Below, piece by piece: positions 18,164 to 27,200 of a DNA stretch of 64,000 bases. The position numbers and the translations under genes are program-made. The stretch's first letter is position 1, and every line of letters starts with the position of its first letter. The notes beneath the pieces are model-generated. The model was not told the origin of the DNA and did not search any database. It saw nothing but the letters and a program-made list of their open reading frames with translations. The DNA lies in assembly GCF_033954835.1 (NCBI RefSeq), contig NZ_CP121471.1:1730501-1794500 (forward strand). The letters are read 5' to 3'. This DNA comes from Thiorhodovibrio frisius. Lineage in GTDB: Bacteria; Pseudomonadota; Gammaproteobacteria; Chromatiales; Chromatiaceae.

Positions 18164-18793
18164 TCAGGACTCCTGTTCGCCGCCCGCGTCCCAGATCAGG
18201 CGGGGGTCGAAGGTGGTGGCCGCGATCATGGTCAGCACGACCACGGCGGCGAAGAACATGACTCCGGCACCGGGGCGCACCGCCATCAGCGGCGAGAGCT
18301 GCACCAGGGCAACGGTGAAGGTGTCGACGAAGACATCCAGCATCGACCAGCGTCCGATAAATTCGACCATGCGGTAGAGTCGGGTCCGCTCTCGATTGCT
18401 GCTCGACGAGCGCCGCTGCACGGAGATGAGCAAATAACCGAGCGCGATCAGCTTGCCGAGGGGCACCATCACGCTCGCGATCAGCACGATCAGCGCCAGC
18501 GGCCAAGAGCCGGAAGTGTAGAGGAAAACCACGCCGCCCATGATGGTGTCGTACTCGGTGGAACCGAGCGTGGTGGTTCCGAGCACCGGCAGCAAGTTGG
18601 CGGGGATATAGCAGATTGCCGCTGCGATCACCAGCGCCCAGGTGCGCTCAATGGACTGCCGCCGACGCGACTCAAGCGCGCTGCCGCAACGCGGGCAATG
18701 GCCCGGCTCGTCGGCACTTGCGGCCCGCACCAGCAAACCGCAGTGCTCGCAGCCGATCAGACCGGCTTGCGCGGCGGTCAGCGCGGCGGCCAT
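18164..18793 (-). CDS. PqiA-domain membrane protein, second half
   Basis: A 209-residue integral membrane protein with an N-terminal double zinc-knuckle (CEHCGLLV and CPRCGSALES) and four hydrophobic segments, including WALVIAAAICYIPANLLPVL and MFFAAVVVLTMIAATTFDPRLIWD. It corresponds to the C-terminal PqiA domain, which in E. coli is fused to the N-terminal one in a single protein. The ATG overlaps the stop of the upstream gene (TAATG). It likely forms the inner-membrane lipid-handling part of the Pqi system together with the adjacent gene product. Confidence 0.88.
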   Translation of the reverse strand: MAAALTAAQAGLIGCEHCGLLVRAASADEPGHCPRCGSALESRRRQSIERTWALVIAAAICYIPANLLPVLGTTTLGSTEYDTIMGGVVFLYTSGSWPLALIVLIASVMVPLGKLIALGYLLISVQRRSSSSNRERTRLYRMVEFIGRWSMLDVFVDTFTVALVQLSPLMAVRPGAGVMFFAAVVVLTMIAATTFDPRLIWDAGGEQES

Positions 18794-19473
18794 TAGGAAG
18801 ACGCCTCGGGCGCCGAGTCCCCGGCGATGGGGGGTGATGTTTTCGGCTTGACCCAAGCGACCCGCTGCCAGATCGCATGGGGATCGAAACTTACCTCGAT
18901 GGCGGGGATCAGCAGCATCAGAACACCTACGGCAAACATACCGAAGCCGGGCTCCACCTTCGCCAGGGCTGCGATCTTAATCAAGGCCACCAGGATGCCG
19001 AGCATCATGACCTCGACCATGGACCAGGGCCGCATGCGCTCGGCCCAGCGCAGCATTTCCCCAACCCAGCCCGGCACCGGCGTCCGCCCGGCGCCAAGCA
19101 GCACCATTAGCATGAACAGGATATAGCCCGCCGGCGCGACCACCGCGCAGAAGCCGACGATGACCGCCGTCGCCTGCTCGCCCTCAATCCACATCTGATA
19201 GGCGCCGCCGATGATGGTCGTGCTCGCGTGGCGACCCACAGCAGACAGCCCCATCAGCGGGTCGAAATTGGCAATGATCAACAACAGCAGAGCGGCGATA
19301 GTCAGCGCCAGCGGTCGGCTGATCGGGTCGGCGGTGCCGGTTGCCAGCACATGGCCGCAGCGCCCACAGCTTGCCTTGCCCCCAGGCGGGAGATCCGGGA
19401 CGCTTTGTAGCAGATCACAATCGGGACATGCCAGGGTTTGCATGCAGGTCGGGGGCAAGCGTTCAGGGGCCAA
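18793..19473 (-). CDS. PqiA-domain membrane protein, first half
   Basis: A 216-226-residue membrane protein with an N-terminal zinc-binding pair (CPDCDLLQ and CGRCGHVL) and four hydrophobic helices; ANFDPLMGLSAVG and EVSFDPHAIWQRV are typical of the PqiA family. It is the first gene of the pqi operon. Start is uncertain: TTG at 19473 or ATG at 19443 (MQTLACPDCD), which fits the family start better. With the next gene it equals one full-length PqiA split into two polypeptides. Confidence 0.88.
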   Translation of the reverse strand: MAPERLPPTCMQTLACPDCDLLQSVPDLPPGGKASCGRCGHVLATGTADPISRPLALTIAALLLLIIANFDPLMGLSAVGRHASTTIIGGAYQMWIEGEQATAVIVGFCAVVAPAGYILFMLMVLLGAGRTPVPGWVGEMLRWAERMRPWSMVEVMMLGILVALIKIAALAKVEPGFGMFAVGVLMLLIPAIEVSFDPHAIWQRVAWVKPKTSPPIAGDSAPEASS

Positions 19474-19769
19474 TGCGTTGCTTCAATAGGGCCAAGCGCC
19501 ACCCTGTTGCGATGAATCAAGGTCCGAGCGACCTCGGCGCCATGGCGCTCTGGCTATTGCTCGGAGACTGCTTGGCCGAGTTTTGATAGCGACAGTGTCT
19601 CACCACTCAAAGTTAAAACCAAGCGTTGGCACCGTCCTGCGCAGGTTGCAGTCGTCGTTTCGGTGATCGGTAAGCGCAGGCAGGGCAAAGGCCAGGTCAC
19701 CCGAATGCGCATGGTCCTGGCTGCCGCAGAGGATAAAACGGATGCTTCAGGGGAATCGAAGCCTTGTTC
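19474..19769. other. Intergenic region without recognisable gene
   Basis: About 300 bp between the pqi operon start and the ndvB-like remnant. I see no supported coding frame or structural element; a pqi promoter is expected here but not recognisable. Confidence 0.4.
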
Positions 19770-20165
19770 TCAAAACCCGGTTCGCACAAGACTGACCTCG
19801 ACTGCATGAGACCGGCGGTCGTCGCTCAAGGGGATGGTCAAGCCGTCTTGCGGGACTCCGTCCAGGGTCACCTGTGGTGCGCTATTCGCCTCGGATGCCT
19901 GGTTGACCTCGATTGTGTAGAGCGTCTCGCGATAGCGGTAGCTGAGCTTGAAGCCATTCCAGTCCGCCGGCAGGCAGGGCGTGATGCGCAGGGTGTTTCC
20001 CTCCAGGTGCAGTCCGAGTAGGGATTTGAGGATGAGGCGATACATCCAGCCGGCTGAGCCGGTGTACCAGGTCCAGCCGCCGCGCCCGATATGGGGCGCG
20101 ACGCCATAGACATCGGCGGCAATCACATAGGGCTCGACCTTGTAGGTGGCGATGTCCTCGGCGGT
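19770..20165 (-). pseudogene. Detached 3' end of a cyclic beta-glucan synthase gene
   Basis: Encodes about 130 residues equal to the end of an NdvB/ChvB protein. The first 80 residues (IAADVYGVAPHIGRGGWTWY to the YRYRET motif) are virtually identical to the intact gene at 21266-30091. The last 50 (after YRYRET) differ clearly: here LYTIEVNQASEANSAPQV, there TYQIEVKQVRALEGAANG. The frame has no upstream coding sequence; it is cut at 20165. It is therefore either a remnant of a tandem paralogue or an alternative 3' end. Confidence 0.88.
19924..20165 (+). repeat. 242-bp direct repeat, copy 1
   Basis: Matches 21450-21691 in the same orientation over 242 bp; the one difference I found is T in GGGATTTGAGG here against C in the other copy. 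Sequences outside both ends are unrelated or only distantly similar. Confidence 0.9.
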
Positions 20166-20584
20166 TCAGCTTCTCGATCTGCTTCCTGCCAGAGGGCACG
20201 GATACGAGTAATGTTCTCCTTCTTCCTTCCTTAGAGCATTCTTGGGCGGTTTTCGGCTAGCGCCGTGCTTGATGCTAGGAAGTCGGAGACTTGGATCAAC
20301 ACTGCTCCTCTTCTTGGAAAAGAGGAACGGTGGGCCATGATGGCTGGAGCTTGGAGACAGGGTACTTTGAGGACCGGCACTGCACCGATCTGCGTTCATT
20401 ATACACCACCTCTCCGGGATGATGGGCTTGGCGCTCCTCATCGAATATGCCAGCAAGGCTGCCTCAAAGAACCTCCGGCTGGCCATAGGAAATTACAGGT
20501 GCGCTTGGTATCCAAGATAGTTAGCCCACCGACCAAAATTGGGCTAACCTTGGGATTTTGGAGTTACGATCAGGAGAGCACCCC
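20166..20584. other. Intergenic region upstream of the toxin-antitoxin pair
   Basis: About 420 bp between the repeat and the antitoxin gene, with no coding frame I can support. It carries the presumed antitoxin promoter; AGGAGAG, a good ribosome-binding site, lies just before the antitoxin ATG. Confidence 0.4.
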
Positions 20585-20809
20585 ATGGCGAGCATCGCGG
20601 ATCTGATCCAAGAGGAAGCGAAAACACTACCCGAGCACCTTGGCGAGGAAGTCCTCGATTTCATTGGGTATCTTCGCACCCGTCACCCCGTATCCTTCGA
20701 GTCGGGTGACCAAGCGGCACGCCTGATCGAGTTGGAGGCCTTCTTTTCGCACTACCCACGAATCCCAAAGAATTTCAAGTTCAAGCGGGATGAGGCCAAT
20801 GAGCGCTAA
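20585..20809 (+). CDS. Small antitoxin-like protein (DUF2281/VapB-like)
   Basis: A 74-residue protein with the segment TLPEHLGEEVLDFIGYLRTRH, typical of the DUF2281 proteins that accompany PIN toxins. It precedes and overlaps the PIN gene by 11 bp, which is the usual antitoxin-toxin order. It would bind and neutralise the toxin and probably repress the operon. A DNA-binding domain is not obvious. Confidence 0.78.
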   Translation: MASIADLIQEEAKTLPEHLGEEVLDFIGYLRTRHPVSFESGDQAARLIELEAFFSHYPRIPKNFKFKRDEANER

Positions 20810-21197
20810 ATTCATCGACACCAATGTCGCGTTATACAGCATGAGCGAAGATCAGGCGAAACGCCGCCAAGCGCTTTCCATCTTGACCTGTCACCCAACC
20901 CTATCCTTGCAGGTGCTCAACGAAGCTGCGAATGTCATGAGGCGCAAGCTCGGGTTCGATGTCCGGGTGATCAGCGATGTGCTAAAGCGCTGGCTGCACG
21001 AGAGCCAGCTCCATCCTTTATCACCGTCCACTCTGTTGTCTGCACTTGAGATAGGAGATCGGTATGGCTTTTCACATTATGACAGCCTAATCATCGCGGC
21101 CGCGCTCGAGTCCCGTTGTACTACCTTATACTCGGAAGACTTACAGGACGGTCAGGTGATTAATAATCGTTTGACGGTGGTGAATCCCTTCAAATGA
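20799..21197 (+). CDS. PIN-domain toxin (VapC-like ribonuclease)
   Basis: A 132-residue PIN protein with the expected acidic residues: D in FIDTNVALY near the start, E in LQVLNEAANV, and the two aspartates around FSHYDSLIIAAAL and YSEDLQDGQ. VapC toxins cleave RNA, often initiator tRNA or rRNA, when free of antitoxin. I chose the ATG at 20799, which has GATGAGG upstream; an in-frame ATG at 20790 would add three residues. The pair lies between two direct copies of the end of the glucan synthase gene. Confidence 0.88.
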   Translation: MSAKFIDTNVALYSMSEDQAKRRQALSILTCHPTLSLQVLNEAANVMRRKLGFDVRVISDVLKRWLHESQLHPLSPSTLLSALEIGDRYGFSHYDSLIIAAALESRCTTLYSEDLQDGQVINNRLTVVNPFK

Positions 21198-21265
21198 CCA
21201 GCCCAGTTTGGTTGCGACGGAATGTGTCGCCGTCACTGTGGCAAGTTTTCCTCTGCAACTGTGGG

Positions 21266-24200
21266 TCAGTCATTGTTGCGAATCATGGTTTTTCCAAACA
21301 CAGTCATCTGAACACGATGCTTCTGTCGATCATCAATCAGCCGAATCACTGACTCTTCCAGCTCAACGCCATCCAGCCTTAACTGCTGCGTCACTCCATT
21401 CGCAGCCCCCTCCAAGGCACGGACTTGCTTGACCTCAATCTGATAGGTGGTCTCGCGATAGCGGTAGCTGAGCTTGAAGCCATTCCAGTCCGCCGGCAGG
21501 CAGGGCGTGATGCGCAGGGTGTTTCCCTCCAGGTGCAGTCCGAGTAGGGATTCGAGGATGAGGCGATACATCCAGCCGGCTGAGCCGGTGTACCAGGTCC
21601 AGCCGCCGCGCCCGATATGGGGCGCGACGCCATAGACATCGGCGGCAATCACATAGGGCTCGACCTTGTAGGTGGCGATGTCCTCGGCGGTGCGCCCGTG
21701 CAGGATTGGATTGATCATGTCGAACAGCTCCCAGGCGCGCGCCCGGTCGCCCAAGCGAGCGAAGGCCATGGTGGCCCAGATGGCGGCATGGGTGTATTGC
21801 CCGCCGTTCTCGCGCACACCGGGGACATAGCCCTTGATGTAGCCGGGTTCGAGTGGTGACTGATCGAAGGGCGGATCGAGCAGTTGGATCAGTCCGGCAT
21901 CGCGGCGTACCAAGTGCTGATCCAGCGCCGCCATGGCCTGGCGTGCGCGCTCGGGATCGGCAACCCCGGACAGCACTGACCAGCTCTGGGCGATGGAGTC
22001 GATGCGGCACTCGGTACTGGTCGCAGAGCCGAGCGGGGTGCCATCATCAAAGTAGGCGCGCCGGTACCAACTGCCATCCCAGCCATGCAGCTCAAGGTTT
22101 TCGCACAGGCACTGTGACTCAGACTCACAGCGCTCGACCAAGGTTGCATCGTCGCGCGCCCGTGCCAGCTCGGCGAACTCTGTCAGCACCTGATGCAGGA
22201 AGAAGCCGAGCCAGATGCTCTCGCCGCGACCTTTAATGCCGACCAGATTCATGCCATCGTTCCAGTCGCCCGAGCCGATCAGCGGCAGGCCATGCTCGCC
22301 CATGCGCAGGCCGTGGAGAATGGCGCGCACGCAATGGTCATAGAGGCTGGCCGACTCGTCGCTCTGGCCGGGCAGGTCGTAGTAACCATCGTCTTCGCCG
22401 CTGACCAGGCGGCCATCGAGGAAGGAGACGGTCTCGTCGAGCACGCTGGTGTCGCCGGTGGTGCGAACATAGCGGCAGGTTGCCAACGGTAACCACAGGT
22501 AGTCGTCCGAGCAGCGCGTGCGTACGCCGCGACCTGAGGGCGGATGCCACCAGTGCTGGACATCGCCTTCGCGGAACTGACGCCCCGCACAGCGCAGCAG
22601 ATGGTCGCGCACCAGCTTAGGCTCGGCATGGATGAGCGCCATGCTGTCCTGTAATTGGTCGCGGAAACCGAAGGCACCGCCCGACTGATAATCGCCGCTG
22701 CGCGCCCAGAACCGGCAGGCCAGCGTCTGGTAAAGCAGCCAACCGTTGGCGAGTAGGTCAAGCGCCGGGTCGGGCGTCTCGACCTGCACCGCGCCGAGCC
22801 GGTGCGTCCAATCGGCTTGCACTGCCGCCAGCGCTGCGCGGGCGGCGGTTGAGCCGCGCTGAGGTTGCGCCAGCAGGGTGGCATCATCGGCGTCGCGCCG
22901 GCCGACCACGCCGAGCCGGAAGACGATCTCGTGGTCTTGTCCAGGGCCGAGGTCGAAATGCGTTTGCAGTGCGCCACAGGCATCGAGTGCCGGGCCGACC
23001 CGACCGGAGAGTCGCGTCCTAGTGAGTGCGGCGGGCTGGCTCAGGGTGCCGTTTCGCCCGAGGAACTCGGTGCGGTCACCGCTTAGGCTGCGGTTTGGGT
23101 CGTCAACATCGAAGAAGGCCAGTCGACCAGCAAACTCGCTGTTGTAGGGATTGCGGGCGAAGAGCGCACCGCTATTCGGGTCGACCTCGGTGACCAGATG
23201 CAGCGCCGACTTGGGCCGCAGGTCGCCAAGCACCCATTCGACATAACCGGTCGCGGACAGCCGACGCGGATGCTTGGAGCCATTGTGCAGCTTGAGCACC
23301 ATGTATTTTACTGGTGCATCCAGGGCGACATAGACCCAGAGTTCTGAGTCAATGCCGGCCTCGCGATGCTCGAAGACGCTGTAGCCAAAGCCGTGCCGAC
23401 TGACATAAGGCGTGGTGCCGCTGGCGGGCAGGGGGGTTGGCGACCACACCTGGCCGCTCGCTTCATCGCGCAGATAGAAAGCCTCGCCGTGGACATCGCT
23501 GACCGGGTCGTTATGCCAGGGGGTGAGTCGAAACTCATGGGCGTTGTCGCTCCAAGTGTAGGCGCCGCCACTGGCGGAGACCACGGTGCCAAAATGTTCA
23601 TTGGCCAGCACATTCACCCAGGGCGCCGGCGTGGTCTGACCGCCGGGCTCGGTGGTGATGACGTATTCCCGCCCGTGCGCTGAAAAGCCGCCGGTGCCGT
23701 TGTCGAACCGGAGCGCTGGGAGGGGGGGAGCCGGCTGTGACCAGTCGCGCGCGCGGCTGCCGGTGGGCTTGAAGGCTGGCGTGCGATTCTGCCGCGGGTC
23801 GCGGCGGTTGAGCTGCTCGGCCAGGGTGCCGCGCTCATCGCTCAAAATGGCGCGCGCCACAGTCTGGAACAGTACCCGATCCTCGTCCGAGATCTGATCG
23901 GCCGGGCGGATAAATATGCCGCCGGGATGATCGACCACATGCGCCTCGACCCCGGCGGCGATCAGCCCAAGAATCTGCTCCTGGAGTTGCTGGCGATAGC
24001 CGGCGTGATCCTCGTTCCAGATCACCAGATCGACAGTCAGTCCCTTCAGTCGCCAGTACGCATGCGCCTGCACCAGTTGATGCACTAGGGCGATATTGGC
24101 CTGGTCGGCAATCTGGCAGAGCACAATGGGCACATCACCAGAGACCGCGTGACTCCAGAGGCCAGACTGTCCCCGGCGGTTCTGCGCCAGTACGCCGGGC

Positions 24201-27200
24201 GCGGCGCGCAATGCGGCGTTGGTATAGAGGATGGAGCTGGCCAGCCTGCCATAAAGCTGGGCGTCGGCCGGGGTCGCATTGAGTTGGCGCAGTACAACCT
24301 GGCTGTGCGTCCAGGCCAGATCGAAAACGCGATTGGCCAGGCGCCCGTCCTGGTATTTTTCCACCAGTCCTACCGCCTGCTCGCGGGTCTCGCCGATGCC
24401 GCAGATCAGGTCCAGGGTGGCGGTCTGCTCGGCCTCCAGGACGATGCACTGGCGGATGGCAACCATGGGATCGAGCACCGAGCCGGCGCTGCCGGACAGA
24501 GCGCCGGATTGATCCATGGCCAGCGGAGCCGCCAGGCTGCGATCCCGTCCGAGAAAGCGCATACGGTCGGTCTCGGCGGATGGCGCCAGCGCGGCATCGC
24601 TCGCCACCTCAGATGCCAAGCTGCCGCGCACCACCAGCGCATGGAACAGCCAGGGCGAGGTCTCTTGCTGCGAGCGTGGCCGGCGGTGGCAGAGAATCGC
24701 CGAGCCGGAAGGGAGGATCTCGGTCTGCATGAACAGATTGCTGAAGGCCGGATGCAGGGCATCGGCCGCGGGCGGGGCGAGTACCACCTCGCTGTAGCTG
24801 GTGACCTCGATCACCCGGCGATTGCGCGAGTGGTTGGTCAGGCGCAGCCGGCGCAGTTCGAGATCGTCCTCCGGGGAGACGACGATCTCGGTGTAGGTCT
24901 CGATCTCGTGATCGTGGCGGCGGAACTCGGCACGGCCCTCGGAGAAGATCGCCTCGAAGCGATCCGGTGTGGTCAGAGTCGGCTGGTAGGCGCTCGACCA
25001 GAGTGCGCCGCTGTCGAGATCGCGCAGATAGCAGAAGCTGCCCCAGTTGTCGCGCGTGCTGTCCTCGCGCCAGCGGGTGACGGCCAGATCCTGCCAGCGG
25101 CTGTAGCCACCGCCGGCGTTGGTCACCATGACGTGGTAACGCCCGTTCGATAGCAACTGCACCTCGGGATGCGGGGTGTTGGGGCTGGTGAGGACGCGGA
25201 TTGGTGACTCCAGTGTGCCGTCGCTGGCGCGTTCGCTGGTGATCTCGCCATGGGTGTCGGAATAGAAGGCCGTGGTCTTGGGGATGCGCTCTTGTAGCAG
25301 CAGCGCGGTGGCCTGGAAGGACGGCACAGCGGCAAAGCGGCGCTGCATTGGCTGATCAAGCAGCAGCGCGGCCAGAGACAGCAAGGTCATACCCTGATGA
25401 TGGGCCATGAAGGAGCGCACCACGGCGCTCGCCTGGCCACGCGGCAGCCGCGATGGCGTGTAGTCGATGGCCTCATAGAAGCCGAACGGCCCTGACAGCC
25501 CAGCGGCTGCGAGCCGCTGGAGATTCTGGCAGGCGGCCTCGGGTGCCACCATGAGCGCGAGTGCCGAGGCGTAGGGCGCGATGACCAGATCTTCAGCCAG
25601 CCAGCGCTTGAGCCCCAGCCCAGGGACGCCAAAGGCGCGGTACTGATAATTGAGCTGGGCATCGACGCCGTTATAGCCGGATTCCGACACGCCCCAGGGC
25701 ACGCCACGCTCCCGGCCATAGGCGATCTGGCGCGCGACGGCGGTGTGATAGGTCTGGTCGAGCAGGGTGTTAGCGTAGCTCGGCATCACCAGCAGCGGCA
25801 TCAGGTACTCGAACATTGAGCCGCTCCAGGACAAGAGCGTGGTGCTGCCGGAGGCGCGGGTGAGCAGACGGCCAAGGGCAAACCAGCTCTCCTGCGGCAA
25901 CTGGCCCTGGGCGATGGCGACGAAACAACCCAGCCGCGCCTCGGAGGCGAGCAGGTCGTAGTAGCTCTCGTCGCGGCGGCGCTCGGCGACCCGGTAGCCG
26001 ATGGACAGCAGGGACTGCGCTTCGTCAAACAGAAAGTCGTAGTCGAGGCGGGACAGCTCGCTCGTGGTATAGGCCAGTTGCTCAATGTCACTGATGCGCT
26101 GGCTGGCCAGCTGAGCGGATTCCTCTGTATTCAGCTCAAGCTCGGCCAATTGGCGCAGCGTGATGGCCAGGTCGTCGCTCTGCGAGCTCTTGTCGTTGTC
26201 GTCTTTGTTGTCCTGATCGTCTTTGAAGCACCAAGGCGCCAACAATACCAAGTCATCCAGCAACCCACGGCAATGCCGCGCCAAAGCTTGCGTCCAAACC
26301 GTCACCGCATCCTCTGCCTTCGCATTCGTTTCCAGCGCAGCCGCTTGCGCCTGCGTTGTCAGCTGATCAAGACAGCTGCATGCCTCACTCAGCCCAGTCG
26401 GTGGCGCCAGAGTGGCGGCCTTCAGCCTGTCCTGGAAGGGACGAAGCTCGCTCGGCAGTGTGCGTCCAAGGCTGAATCCGGGAGCCTCCGCAACGGCATC
26501 CGTCAGCACCTGCCAGGTATCCTGGATGCCTTCCAGCCAGCGCGGATTCAGGATGGGGGCGTCAATCAGCGCCAGCAGCCCCGGTTGCAAGGTCGAGAGA
26601 TGACCGGCCAGGTTGCCGCTATCGACTGATGAGATGTAGCGGGGTTCGAGCGGCTCCAGGGATTGGGTGTCGTACCAGTTGAAGAAATGGCCGTGATGGC
26701 GCGGCAGCGCGGCCATGGTGCGCAGTGCCTCACCGGTGCGCGCGATGAGTTCGCCTGCGGGCAGGTAGCCGAAGTCATAAGCAGCCAGATTTGCCAACAG
26801 CGACACCCCCATGTTGGTCGGCGAGGTGCGATGCGCCACCACTGCCAGCGGGTGCTCCTGCACATTGTCAGGCGGCAGCCAGTGGTCGTCCGCGCCGACA
26901 AAGGTCTCGAAGAAGGCCCAGGTCTTGCGCGTGTTCTTGTGCAGGAATCCGATCTGCTCGGCGCTTAGATGCGCCGCGTGGTGCGCAAGCGGGCGGCTCA
27001 TCCACCAGGCAAGCAGGGGTGCGACCAGCCAGGCCAGCAGGAGAGGTGCGACGGCCAGTCCGAGCATGGGCGCCCGCCACGCCAGCACGGCCCCGGTGAA
27101 CAATGCCAGGGCCGGGGCGATCCACATGGTGCGATAATGGGTACCCAACGCTTTGCCGGTGCTATCCAAGTCCCCCGATGAGGTCCATTCGAGCAGACCA

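Noticed and set aside
17512-18796. Overlapping plus-strand frames opposite pqiB and pqiA
   Set aside because: The minus strand shows MCE and PqiA domains with coupled starts; the plus frames have no recognisable content.
24149-25153. 334-codon plus-strand frame within ndvB
   Set aside because: Lies wholly inside the antisense of the glucan synthase and resembles no protein.
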